Source: Gammaproteobacteria bacterium
GTDB taxonomy: Bacteria > Pseudomonadota > Gammaproteobacteria > Tenderiales > Tenderiaceae
Direction: 5' to 3'
Length of the DNA stretch: 36,705 nt
Assembly: GCA_024277755.1 (NCBI GenBank)
Contig: JAJRUN010000127.1
Location: 1 to 36,705, forward strand
Within the stretch, counting starts at the first letter, position 1. Each line of letters starts with the position of its first letter. The position numbers and the translations under genes are program-made. The notes beneath the pieces are model-generated. The model was not told the origin of the DNA, searched no databases, and saw nothing but the letters and a program-made list of their open reading frames with translations. Below, in pieces: positions 9,149 through 17,861 of the stretch.

Positions 9149-10117
9149 CTAGCTGCTATCTAGCGGAAACGCCAAAACCTCAGCAATATTTTCAGCCCCG
9201 GCGACTAACATCAACAGACGGTCAACACCTAATGCTACACCAGCGCAATCCGGCAGGCCACTCTCTAGCGCCGCAATCAGAGCATGACTCATACCTATTT
9301 CTGGCAAGCCTAATTGTTGACGCAGCTGTAAATCGGCCTCAAAGCGTCTCTGCTGCTCAGCGGCATCGGCCAGTTCATAAAAGCCATTGGCCAACTCCAT
9401 GCCATTGATATAAAGCTCAAAGCGTTGCGCCACTGGCGGCTGAGCATCTGCCACTCTGGCCAACATGGCCTGAGAGGCAGGAAAATCATAGACAAACACA
9501 GGCTCGACCCCAAACGCGGGTTCAATGACATGCGTCATAATCAATGATAACCAATCATCAATCATAGCGTCAGCCATGTCGGGCAGAATGATATTGCGGG
9601 CTTGCAGACAGGCACAGGCATCTTCGACAGACAGATCAAACGGGTCAAGTCCGACATATTCGGCAAACAAATCATGATATGTCAGCCGACGTGCCGGTGC
9701 AGTCTTTAAAATCACCGCGATCAAGGCCTCTACTTCATCCATCAAAACATGGTGATCAAAGCCTGGCCGATACCACTCCAACATAGTGAACTCTGGATTA
9801 TGCTGACGACCAGCCTCTCCATTGCGAAAGGCCTTGCAGATCTGGTAAATAGAGCCACTGCCAGCAGCCAACAACCGCTTCATGGCAAATTCAGGCGAGG
9901 TCTGTAAATAGACAGTTTGGCCAGCAGGAAACAAAGGCCCCTGATAGTGACTGGTCAAGCTATCCAGATAAGGATCGGTGGCGCCTGCCAATGACAGCAG
10001 CGGCGTTTCCACCTCCATTACATCACACGCAGAAAAAAAGCCCCGGATCTCAGCCAAGATCCGGGCACGCAATTTCATATTTTCCAATGATGCAGTGGGC
10101 TGCCAGTCAGAAATCAT
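9149..10117 (-). CDS. epmA: EF-P-lysine ligase EpmA (GenX/PoxA)
   Basis: EpmA is a truncated class II lysyl-tRNA synthetase paralogue that attaches (R)-beta-lysine to EF-P. The roughly 322-residue protein lacks the anticodon-binding domain. It keeps motif 1 (VMEVETPLLS), motif 2 (FRNGEAGRQHNPEFTMLEWY) and motif 3 (GVALGVDRLLML). The family's usual length is about 325. I prefer ATG 10117; a TTG two codons upstream is also possible. It lies 18 bp after efp in the same direction, so substrate protein and modifying enzyme are co-transcribed. Confidence 0.96.
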   Translation of the reverse strand: MISDWQPTASLENMKLRARILAEIRGFFSACDVMEVETPLLSLAGATDPYLDSLTSHYQGPLFPAGQTVYLQTSPEFAMKRLLAAGSGSIYQICKAFRNGEAGRQHNPEFTMLEWYRPGFDHHVLMDEVEALIAVILKTAPARRLTYHDLFAEYVGLDPFDLSVEDACACLQARNIILPDMADAMIDDWLSLIMTHVIEPAFGVEPVFVYDFPASQAMLARVADAQPPVAQRFELYINGMELANGFYELADAAEQQRRFEADLQLRQQLGLPEIGMSHALIAALESGLPDCAGVALGVDRLLMLVAGAENIAEVLAFPLDSS

Positions 10118-10135
10118 ATCCAAGAAGCAGCTGAC

Positions 10136-10705
10136 CTAGTCCTTGGCTCGAGAGACGTAATCACCGACACGAGTATCGATTCTCAGTACCTCACCAATAT
10201 TGATAAACAATGGCACACGCACCACGGCACCGGTTTCCAGAGTAGCCGGCTTACCACCCCCACCCGAGGTATCACCACGCAGACCAGGGTCCGTTTCGGA
10301 AACCGTCAAGTCAACAAAATTTGGCGGCGCAACAGCCAAAGGCACATCGTTCCACAGAGTAACGACACAGATCTCCTCGCCTTTGATCCATTGTTTGGCA
10401 TCACTCACAGCCTCTTCGGTCGCGGCATACTGTTCAAAGGTATCCGGAAGCATAAAGTGCCAGAACTCACCATCGTTGTAGAGATACTGCATATCAGTAT
10501 CCATCACATCCGCAGCTTCAACCGACTCACCGGACTTAAACGTGCGCTCAACGACCCGACCCGTTTTCAGGTTACGAATCTTGACCCGGCTAAATGCCTG
10601 ACCCTTACCTGGCTTAACAAACTCATTTTCAACGATCGTGCAAGGATCATTTTCAATCATGATCTTCAAACCACTCTTAAACTCATTGGTACTATAGGTC
10701 GCCAT
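10136..10705 (-). CDS. efp: translation elongation factor P
   Basis: EF-P binds between the P and E sites and rescues ribosomes stalled on polyproline. The 189-residue protein has the three beta-barrel domains of the family. The modification loop reads VKPGKGQAF with the target lysine at position 34, the residue used by EpmA/EpmB. The C terminus has the family signature [19 protein letters not shown] and ends [13 protein letters not shown] stands six bases before the ATG. The efp and epmB genes diverge across 102 bp. Confidence 0.98.
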   Translation of the reverse strand: MATYSTNEFKSGLKIMIENDPCTIVENEFVKPGKGQAFSRVKIRNLKTGRVVERTFKSGESVEAADVMDTDMQYLYNDGEFWHFMLPDTFEQYAATEEAVSDAKQWIKGEEICVVTLWNDVPLAVAPPNFVDLTVSETDPGLRGDTSGGGGKPATLETGAVVRVPLFINIGEVLRIDTRVGDYVSRAKD

Positions 10706-10807
10706 ATCGTCCTCATTTTCTCAAATTGCCAACCGGGCTATACTTGCCATCCACAGCCTCGGCCGGATGCCACCGGAAAACCCGCTATTTTAGACAAAAA
10801 CAGCCTC

Positions 10808-11812
10808 ATGTTACAGCACAAACTTATTCAACAATCGCCAAGCGATTGGCAACATGCCCTGGCCCAAGCCATTCGCGAGCCGGCCGAATTACTCAAACTA
10901 CTGGATCTGCCCACTGAACTACTGCCTGGCAGCGACACAATGACCCAACAGTTTCCATTGCGAGTGCCACACAGTTTCGTTGCCCGCATGAAAAAAGGTG
11001 ATCCTCATGACCCATTGCTAAGACAAGTCCTGCCACTGGATGCCGAGCTTGATGATGTCTCCGGCTTTGGTCTTGACCCAGTCGGCGACCATAACGCCAT
11101 CATCAATCGTGGCCTGTTACAAAAATACCAAGGCCGGGTTTTAATCATGACCACTGCCGCCTGCGCCATTCACTGCCGCTATTGTTTCAGACGCCATTTT
11201 CCCTATAGCAAACAAAGCAGCCGACAATCACTGTGGCAAAAGATATGTAATGAAATAGAGAAAGACAGCAACATCAACGAAGTCATACTCAGTGGCGGTG
11301 ACCCACTATCACTGGCGGACACACAACTTTCCCAACTGATCGCCATGCTCGAACAGCTACCCCAGCTAAAACGCTTGCGCATCCACACACGCTATCCGAT
11401 TGTGTTACCACAACGCATCAACGCCTCTCTGCTGGAGTGGCTAACTCAAACCCGGTTAAACACCATCGTGGTAATACACAGCAATCACGCCAATGAATTT
11501 AACGCCGAGGTCAGTGCGGCAATGAAAAAACTAAAATCTACTGGCACCACACTTCTAAACCAAACTGTTTTGTTGCGCGGCGTAAATGACAATATAAAAG
11601 CGCTTAGCCAGCTCAGTGAAGAGCTGTTTGATAATGGTGTATTACCCTACTACCTGCACCTGCTAGACAAGGTACAGGGGGCTGCCCATTTTGATGTTGA
11701 AAGAAAAAAGGCTAAGCACTTAATCAAGGAGGTCCGCAAATTATTGCCCGGTTATCTTGTGCCACAACTGGTAGAAGAAATAGCCCAAGCACCTTACAAA
11801 CAACCTTTATAA
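10808..11812 (+). CDS. epmB: EF-P beta-lysylation protein EpmB (lysine 2,3-aminomutase)
   Basis: This radical-SAM, PLP-dependent enzyme makes (R)-beta-lysine for EpmA. The 334-residue protein has CX3CX2C at C119, C123 and C126 (ACAIHCRYCFRRHFPY), followed by VILSGGDPLSL, RLRIHTRYPIVLP and YYLHLLDKVQGAAHF, which match the aminomutase fold. The ATG at 10808 gives an N terminus aligned with known EpmB, although its Shine-Dalgarno is weak. An open frame runs further upstream into the antisense of efp and is not credible. A TATACT at 10737-10742 may be its -10 box. Its stop lies five bases from the convergent stop of the acidic membrane protein gene. Confidence 0.96.
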   Translation: MLQHKLIQQSPSDWQHALAQAIREPAELLKLLDLPTELLPGSDTMTQQFPLRVPHSFVARMKKGDPHDPLLRQVLPLDAELDDVSGFGLDPVGDHNAIINRGLLQKYQGRVLIMTTAACAIHCRYCFRRHFPYSKQSSRQSLWQKICNEIEKDSNINEVILSGGDPLSLADTQLSQLIAMLEQLPQLKRLRIHTRYPIVLPQRINASLLEWLTQTRLNTIVVIHSNHANEFNAEVSAAMKKLKSTGTTLLNQTVLLRGVNDNIKALSQLSEELFDNGVLPYYLHLLDKVQGAAHFDVERKKAKHLIKEVRKLLPGYLVPQLVEEIAQAPYKQPL

Positions 11813-11817
11813 AGTTC

Positions 11818-13419
11818 TTACCCCACCGGTTTTTTAGCTTCATCAGAACCTGGGGGATCGCCAAAACCATCGAGACTGTCAAAATCATCATTATTCTCGA
11901 TTTCTGCTAACTGTGCCAACAAATTATCTTCGTCAATGCCGCCTTCATCAGCGGCATCAACCGCACGTTCTAAAATAGAATTTGGTTCCGCAGATACCTC
12001 GTTTAGATCAGACAAGACAATCTCATCATCTTTTGCCAAATCAATGATCATCGACGCCGGAGCTTCGTCAGTCACCGCTTCAGCTTTCTGGGCAGCACTC
12101 TCTTCAGCCATTGCGTGTAGTACTAAATCCTCCAATGATTCTTCTTCGATTGCAGCTTTATTAGCTACTTTTACTGGCGCATCAACCACCTCTGGCTCAA
12201 CTGCTTCAATCACCTCGTCAGCAATCTCCACTACCTCAGGCTCAACCGCCTCAATCACTTCGTCCGGGATATCAACCGCCTCAGGTTCAACCGCTTCAAT
12301 CACTTCGCCCGGGATCTCAACCGTCTCAGGTTCGATCGCCTCGAGCACTTTGTCCGGAATCTCAATCGCCTCAGGTTCAATCGCTTCATCTGGAATTTCA
12401 ACCGCCTCAGGTTCAACCGTTTCAATCACTTCGTTCTGAATTTCAACTGCCTTAGGTTCAACTGCTTCGACCATTTTATCAGGAACTTCAACTGTCTCAG
12501 GTTCTGCCACCCCACCAAAATCATCCAGCATCGACATATCAACTAGCACATCAGCATCTTCGCCATCAAGCTCATCAACAGACTCAAGATCAGTTTCCAA
12601 CTCAGCATCTAACTCAGCATCTAACTCAGCAATCAGATCTGACTCTGACTCTATAGCATCAGCATTTCCCGTTTTCTCCAACGCGGCAGGATCAGCTTCA
12701 AGCTCATCAACCAAGTCATCAACAGCTGAATCAACTTTAATTTCCTTCTCTAAAACAGGTTCCACTTCTTTTTTAACTGGCTCTAGCGATTTTTTTGCCG
12801 CTATTGATTTATTGCCAACAGAACCTGTCACTGCCATGCGAGTATATTCCTGCATCGCCATATCAATTTCAGCGTGGGCTTTCTCCAAATCGCCTGACAG
12901 GTTTTTATTTTCAACCTTAAGCTTTTCAACCTCTAAAGCAAGTGTTTGCCCGTTCTGTTCAAGAACCTCCATTTGCCGGCCTAATTCTTCCGATATATTT
13001 TCCTGCTCAGCATCAATCCGTTCCCGCATCTGAGAAACAGATTCCAAGTGTGAAGAAGTATATTCATGCAGCAATTTGTCCAGACTTTTTAACGCCGTTG
13101 AATCACGCTGCGTATACATTGTCACCAAGCGACTATAAAAGGCGCTCTCTGTTTCAGCCATTTTTTTTGCAATTTCTTTATTTTCGGCTACCGCCGCTTC
13201 GTTATCTTCACCATCTCCACAAGATATGGCAATACTCTCTTCTAATACCGATTCGCGTTTCGATGTATCATCCTTCATGCGTGCCTGCAACACTTTAAGC
13301 ACCAGCTTGTCCTTGTTTTTACGCTTAATAAAAACAACCGTAACCGCACCAAGAATCACCACTAAGCCAACAACAACCTCGGCGAAAATAATCAACAAAA
13401 ACGGATCAATCTTTATCAT
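11818..13419 (-). CDS. acidic single-pass membrane protein with coiled coil and tandem repeats
   Basis: I do not recognise a named family. The 533-residue product starts with one membrane span (about residues 6-31) followed by KRKNKDK, so the rest should be cytoplasmic. Residues about 45-195 are helical, with heptad-like patterns. The rest is very acidic, with D/E-rich runs (ELDAELDAELETDLES) and seven 12-15-residue repeats at about 310-411. The start at 13419 overlaps the end of the VWA gene by 14 bases and has AAGGAGG eight bases upstream, so the pair is probably translationally coupled. A longer reading to 13536 adds 39 residues inside the VWA gene and is unlikely. The layout (membrane anchor, coil, acidic repeats, short C-terminal segment) recalls cytoplasmic tails of FimV/HubP-type polar proteins. 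No LysM or TPR is seen, so this is only an analogy. Confidence 0.85.
   Translation of the reverse strand: MIKIDPFLLIIFAEVVVGLVVILGAVTVVFIKRKNKDKLVLKVLQARMKDDTSKRESVLEESIAISCGDGEDNEAAVAENKEIAKKMAETESAFYSRLVTMYTQRDSTALKSLDKLLHEYTSSHLESVSQMRERIDAEQENISEELGRQMEVLEQNGQTLALEVEKLKVENKNLSGDLEKAHAEIDMAMQEYTRMAVTGSVGNKSIAAKKSLEPVKKEVEPVLEKEIKVDSAVDDLVDELEADPAALEKTGNADAIESESDLIAELDAELDAELETDLESVDELDGEDADVLVDMSMLDDFGGVAEPETVEVPDKMVEAVEPKAVEIQNEVIETVEPEAVEIPDEAIEPEAIEIPDKVLEAIEPETVEIPGEVIEAVEPEAVDIPDEVIEAVEPEVVEIADEVIEAVEPEVVDAPVKVANKAAIEEESLEDLVLHAMAEESAAQKAEAVTDEAPASMIIDLAKDDEIVLSDLNEVSAEPNSILERAVDAADEGGIDEDNLLAQLAEIENNDDFDSLDGFGDPPGSDEAKKPVG
12187..12492 (-). repeat. 45-bp tandem repeat coding acidic 15-mers
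   Basis: Seven in-frame copies encode variants of VEIPDEVIEAVEPEA. Six copies are 15 residues long and one (VEIPDEAIEPEA) lacks three. Copies three or more repeats apart stay very similar at DNA level, which suggests recent expansion or gene conversion. Such arrays often vary in copy number between strains. Confidence 0.9.
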
Positions 13420-15394
13420 CGCCCTTGGCCTCCTTTTGTTCACCAGCCGTCTCACCTTCCGATTCCAAATCAGGATCTTTGGGCGTTCGGAACCACTTAC
13501 GATAAGCAAAAAAACCAAGTCCGCCCAGCAAGCCATTCAGGCCAATTATTTTAACTGCCACCATAATCCAGTCAGGCGATTCTTCTCCATGCCCCGCCTC
13601 GCCATCAGCAGCCACATCATCATTTCCATGCTCTTCCGGCTGCTCTTCTTCTACCGGATGATGTTCAGCCACAGGGGTATGTTCTTCTACCGGCTGATGC
13701 TCAGCAGACGGGGCATGCTCTTCTTCTACCGGGTGATGCTCAGCGGCGGCTGCATGCTCTTCAGCAGCCGTTACACGATGTTCTGTGTCCGGCGGAAGCT
13801 CATCAGAAAAATCAAATGCCACATCGATTGAACCTGCCCCAAGTTGAAAACTGCCTAAATCGTAGCTGACCTGACGTCCATCTTTTCGCTCTGCCTGCAT
13901 AGAAACCCTGACATCATAGACATCACCTGACTTAACCTTCATATCCAGCCGCCATTCACCCGTTCCGGCACGGGGAATACTGATTGACCTGGCAGCGCCA
14001 CCTTGTTTTTCTACCGTTGCATCAAGCACTAATGAATCGGGGTTTACCAGCTCTGAAAAAGGTATAAGGGTCAATGAATATTGAGCAGGATTACCAGCCT
14101 TTTCCTCTTTGATCGTAACCGCAATAGGTTTATCAACAACACGAACTGTGCTTTTTTTAGAACGCTTAAAGGTCATGCCATCGATTTGCATGTCATAGAC
14201 ATACTCGCCTGCCGTTAGCTGACCGCCAAGTCGAGTGCTAAAACGGCCATCATTGGCATGTTTATCCTGCCCAGTTCCATCATCAGTAACCGGAATAGTC
14301 TTTTGATATTCACCATGGCTGGATCTTTCCAGTGAAACATTCACAAAATCAAGAAACTCAGGTTTGCGAATCGTTTTACCCTTTTCTGCCAGTTCGACAT
14401 AAAAAGACGCCTCATCCTCAGTCAACATCATGTTTGGCAGGCGACTGGCACGCACCTTTAGATCAGTGACCACCATCACTCGGTTATCGGGATCAAGTTC
14501 GGCATCCACTGTCCATTCGCCGACCATGGGTTTATCAATAGTAATCAGGTCATAGCGTTCTTCATGACGCCAGCGCAGCCCCTTCTGTTTGGTATACCGA
14601 TTAAACGCCTCTCCCCTGGGCGACAACAAGGCCGTTGTTTGCGCCCCCTCTTTCCTGAACACCAGCAGGGTGAGTTCTTTAATGCTGTCATCCACCAGAA
14701 TTTTGTTACCGCTCATTGGCAGTGTCTCAACAGGCACAGCCTTTTCAAACATTTTGAGAAAGATACGTTCCAGGCGAGAGGTATCCTTGGCAATCTCATT
14801 CCAGCCTTCAGTTGAGGATGATAACTGACGCAAAAAGGCCTTGTCAGCGTCATCCGACAAAGCAATGGTATGCACCGTTACACCGGCCTTTTTCAGACGC
14901 GGCAGAATGTCTTTGAGAATGCGCCGGCGAGAGTCAGCATTTTTGCCAGCATCTTTTGAAATATCCACCACACCGTCAGTCAGCAAAATAATACTGCGAT
15001 TGGTCTTATCGTCCGGTGTATTCCAGTCCCAGGTGGACTTTTCTAATACCGATTCAATGTTGGTGAAGAGGCCTCTTGAATTGATGCCTTTGGCCAGTTT
15101 GTACGCCTTGTCTTTCCACGCCCCATCCACCTCGCCCTGTTTAACCATCATGTTGACGTATTGACCAAAGGTCCAGACACCAGACCGTTGACCGTCAGGA
15201 ATAAGCTGGGTAATCAGGCGCAAGGCAGGGACACGAAGATTGTACGGATCATTCTTTTTCATGCTGCCAGACATATCGATCAAAACACGAACGTCACTGA
15301 CCTTCTCTGGCCCGGCAGAAATACTTTCCGCCGCACTGGCAAACGGAGCAACCCACACCCCCAACCAAAACAGTACGACAATCCTAAATTTCAT
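13406..15394 (-). CDS. von Willebrand factor A domain membrane protein
   Basis: The 662-residue protein has a signal peptide (residues 1 to about 21). A VWA domain follows, with a complete MIDAS core DMSGSM (D40, S42, S44) and SIILLTDGVVD at about 135-145. Then come beta-rich domains with SIKELTLLVFRKEG and a VTDDGTGQDKHANDG calcium-like loop, a His/Glu-rich linker, one membrane span at about 609-634 and a short charged cytoplasmic tail. The layout predicts a large periplasmic part anchored in the inner membrane. The middle part resembles the TIGR03503-type proteins of gammaproteobacteria as I recall them, not verified. GGAG lies eight bases before the ATG. The next gene overlaps it by 14 bases, so the two products likely work together. 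Function unknown; metal-dependent adhesion or complex assembly is the usual VWA role. Confidence 0.85.
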   Translation of the reverse strand: MKFRIVVLFWLGVWVAPFASAAESISAGPEKVSDVRVLIDMSGSMKKNDPYNLRVPALRLITQLIPDGQRSGVWTFGQYVNMMVKQGEVDGAWKDKAYKLAKGINSRGLFTNIESVLEKSTWDWNTPDDKTNRSIILLTDGVVDISKDAGKNADSRRRILKDILPRLKKAGVTVHTIALSDDADKAFLRQLSSSTEGWNEIAKDTSRLERIFLKMFEKAVPVETLPMSGNKILVDDSIKELTLLVFRKEGAQTTALLSPRGEAFNRYTKQKGLRWRHEERYDLITIDKPMVGEWTVDAELDPDNRVMVVTDLKVRASRLPNMMLTEDEASFYVELAEKGKTIRKPEFLDFVNVSLERSSHGEYQKTIPVTDDGTGQDKHANDGRFSTRLGGQLTAGEYVYDMQIDGMTFKRSKKSTVRVVDKPIAVTIKEEKAGNPAQYSLTLIPFSELVNPDSLVLDATVEKQGGAARSISIPRAGTGEWRLDMKVKSGDVYDVRVSMQAERKDGRQVSYDLGSFQLGAGSIDVAFDFSDELPPDTEHRVTAAEEHAAAAEHHPVEEEHAPSAEHQPVEEHTPVAEHHPVEEEQPEEHGNDDVAADGEAGHGEESPDWIMVAVKIIGLNGLLGGLGFFAYRKWFRTPKDPDLESEGETAGEQKEAKGDDKD
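13643..13756 (-). repeat. 36-39-bp tandem repeat in the VWA gene
   Basis: Three tandem units of 39, 36 and 39 bases encode variants of EHAPSAEHHPVEE, a histidine- and glutamate-rich linker just before the C-terminal membrane span. The units differ by single codons (loss of one Glu), the pattern expected from slippage. The linker would lie in the periplasm and could bind metal; that is inference. Confidence 0.85.
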
Positions 15395-15565
15395 TTAGAC
15401 GCTCCACATGAATCCATTCATTGCTACCGCCACAGAGTGTCGGAGACAGCCATTGAAAAGACTATCGACCTTAATTAACAATGCTTTAAAGTGGACATCC
15501 ACATGGATAGACAACTAAACAATCTATTCCTTGATCTTGCGAAAAGGCAAAAAGAGATAGGCAGG

Positions 15566-17737
15566 TTATTTGTGGCGAATGCGCCAGCAACCGTGAATTT
15601 TTGGATTACGGGCAAAGTCCTTGGGCAGGGTTGAGGCAGACCAATCCTCAATAGCAAACGTCTCAGCCAATATAGGATCAAGCTTGAACTTTCTGAAATT
15701 ATTGGAAAAAATTAAGTCGCCATCTGCGTCAAGCATCACCATCGCTGATTCAACCAGCTGAACATGGTCACGTTGAACATCGAAGGTGTCACTCATTCGT
15801 TTGGAGGTAGAGAAGGTTGGCGGATCGAGAAAGATCAGATCAAACCGGGCTCTTTTATAAACCCCGCCCTGTTCCAGCCACTCCAGACAATCGGTCTGTT
15901 GATATTGATGCTCATCACCACTGAAGCCATTTAACGCCATATTGCGTTGAGCCCATTCAAGATAGGTATTGGACATATCTACCGTCAGGGTGGATTTGGC
16001 ACCCCCCCGGGCGGCATGAACAGAGGCCGTGCCGGTGTAGGCAAACAAGTTAAGAAAGCGCTTGCCTTTAGCCATCTCACCCACCCGTTGACGAGTAATG
16101 CGATGATCGAGAAATAGCCCCGTATCGAGGTAATCAGCAAAATTGACCAGGAAACGGCAGCCCAACTCCTCAACCTCAAAAAACTGTTTTTCTTCTGCCT
16201 GCTTAGTGTATTGGGCCGCGCCCTTCTGCTGCTTGCGCACTTTAAAATAAATATTCTCCTGCGGCAGCTGCAACACTTCCGGAATCACCGTCATCGCCTC
16301 GCGAAGGCGAAACCGGGCCTTTTTGGCCTCAATCGATTTAGGTGCCTCATATTCCTGCACATGCACCCAGCGCTGCTCACCCTGATAAAGATCAATCGCT
16401 AAGGCATATTCGGGCAGGTCGGCATCATAGAGGCGATAACAACTCACCCCCTCACGTTTGGCCCAGCGGCCCTGTTGTTTCAGGTTTTTGCGCAAACGAT
16501 TGGCCAGCATCTCGGCACCCGGGCCAAGTTCTTCTGTTTTGAGCGGGCGAGGGCCTCGCTGCTCAGACATAAACCACTGTGGCTGAATATCAAAACGCAG
16601 CAATTTGCACGCTAACGGGCCATTAAACATGTTGTGCTGTTTCTGGGCGCGAATCCCCATCAACTTGGCCAGTTCGGGGTTGCCAGTGAATACCGCTGCC
16701 TGCCAGCCCTTGAAACCACGCTTGATGCGTTCACCCAGTAATTGATAAAGCGGTTCAAGCGTCTCACGCTCACCCATACGCTCACCGTAAGGCGGGTTAA
16801 CCACCAGCAAGCCTTTTTCGATAGCCGCTGGCCGGTCTAAATCAGACAGATCGCGTCGGGCAATGCGGATGTAATCTTCGAGGCCAATCGCAGTTACATT
16901 CTGTTGCGCAAACTGAATCGCCTTGGGATGCGTATCGTAGCCAATGATAGGCACTATCTTTTTCAAACCCTGGTGACGACGCTGCTGTGCCTCATCCAGC
17001 AACCGCTGCCACAAATCAGCATCATGCTTAGGCCAGGCCAGAAAACCATAATGTTGTCGCAGCAAACCCGGGGCAATGTCGGCAGCAATCATAGCGGCTT
17101 CAATCAACAAGGTGCCAGAGCCACACATGGGGTCCACCAGACCACCACCTGCCGCTGCAATTTCAGCCCAGCCAGCACGCAACAAGATAGCCGCCGCCAG
17201 ATGTTCTTTCAACGGCGCAGCACCACCCTCCTGTCGATATCCGCGACGATGCAGGCTATCGCCGGAGAGATCGATGGCAATACTGACCTCATCACGATAA
17301 AGATGGACGTTGATACGCAGATCCGGTTGTTCAACATCAATGTTCGGGCGCCCGCCGGTAGTTTCCCGCAGCTGATCAACGATGGCATCCTTAACCCTAA
17401 GGGCTCCAAACTGGCTATGGTTTATGGCATCTGAACGACCGGTAAAATCCACCGCCAGCGTGCTGCCCGTTGAGAGGTGTTGCTGCCAGTCGATTTGTTG
17501 CACCGCCGCGTACAAAGCATCAGCCGACTCAGCAGCAAACTTCCCCAGCGGCAACAATACCCGGCCAGCAGTGCGTGACCAGAGACAGATGCGGTAGGCC
17601 GTTTCCAGATTGCCCTTGAACTCAACCCCGGCAGGCTGTTCGCGCAACGCCGTAGTACCCAGCTGTTCCAGCTCAGACATCAATACAGCGACCATGCCCT
17701 TAGGGGTCGTAACAAAGAATTGTTGTAATAATTCCAT
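15566..17737 (-). CDS. rlmL: 23S rRNA m2G2445/m7G2069 methyltransferase RlmKL
   Basis: This fused enzyme methylates G2445 (N2) and G2069 (N7) of 23S rRNA. The 723-residue protein has an N-terminal THUMP domain (residues about 45-160). The RlmL methyltransferase follows, with DPMCGSGTLLIEAA and VVNPPYGERMGE. The RlmK methyltransferase comes last, with FLNLFAYTGTASVHAARGGA (SAM loop) and LIFLDPPTFS. Fused RlmKL of about 700 residues is typical of gammaproteobacteria. The ATG is preceded by a weak AGG. The 171-bp gap to the VWA gene downstream holds short overlapping palindromes (near 15495-15513) but no clear terminator. Confidence 0.97.
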   Translation of the reverse strand: MELLQQFFVTTPKGMVAVLMSELEQLGTTALREQPAGVEFKGNLETAYRICLWSRTAGRVLLPLGKFAAESADALYAAVQQIDWQQHLSTGSTLAVDFTGRSDAINHSQFGALRVKDAIVDQLRETTGGRPNIDVEQPDLRINVHLYRDEVSIAIDLSGDSLHRRGYRQEGGAAPLKEHLAAAILLRAGWAEIAAAGGGLVDPMCGSGTLLIEAAMIAADIAPGLLRQHYGFLAWPKHDADLWQRLLDEAQQRRHQGLKKIVPIIGYDTHPKAIQFAQQNVTAIGLEDYIRIARRDLSDLDRPAAIEKGLLVVNPPYGERMGERETLEPLYQLLGERIKRGFKGWQAAVFTGNPELAKLMGIRAQKQHNMFNGPLACKLLRFDIQPQWFMSEQRGPRPLKTEELGPGAEMLANRLRKNLKQQGRWAKREGVSCYRLYDADLPEYALAIDLYQGEQRWVHVQEYEAPKSIEAKKARFRLREAMTVIPEVLQLPQENIYFKVRKQQKGAAQYTKQAEEKQFFEVEELGCRFLVNFADYLDTGLFLDHRITRQRVGEMAKGKRFLNLFAYTGTASVHAARGGAKSTLTVDMSNTYLEWAQRNMALNGFSGDEHQYQQTDCLEWLEQGGVYKRARFDLIFLDPPTFSTSKRMSDTFDVQRDHVQLVESAMVMLDADGDLIFSNNFRKFKLDPILAETFAIEDWSASTLPKDFARNPKIHGCWRIRHK

Positions 17738-17800
17738 TGGAAGGTAGCCTAGATGAACCGCAACGCGAATGAGAAAGTTTTGGTCTGAGTAAAAACAAAT

Positions 17801-17834
17801 AAACCCGGGGTTCGCAATGCTCCACCCGGGCTAC
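17801..17834 (-). repeat. REP-like palindrome, possible fabB terminator
   Basis: Two CCCGGG hexamers (17804-17809 and 17825-17830) flank a small inner GCA/TGC stem. On the minus strand this reads GTAGCCCGGGTGGAGC and ends in CCCGGGTTTATTTG. The form GTAGCCCGGGTGGAGC(N)GAACCCGGG recurs between genes in many gammaproteobacterial genomes as a REP-like element, as I recall. It lies about 30 bases past the fabB stop, and the T-rich stretch after it could serve as a terminator. Confidence 0.6.
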
Positions 17835-17861
17835 AAAAATTAAAGCATGTCGTAACGATCA

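Noticed and set aside
10391..10807. Long 5' extension of the epmB frame
   Set aside because: It runs antisense through efp, and EpmB similarity begins at 10808.
13420..13536. 39-residue N-terminal extension of the acidic membrane protein
   Set aside because: It lies inside the VWA gene. The ATG at 13419 has a full Shine-Dalgarno and puts the membrane span at the start.
12187..13756. The two tandem repeat arrays as a CRISPR
   Set aside because: Repeats are in frame, abut without unique spacers and encode protein repeats.
15490..15515. Overlapping palindromes GTGGACATCCAC / ATCCACATGGAT between rlmL and the VWA gene as an operator
   Set aside because: Stems are only five bases and no promoter of quality is near; likely chance.
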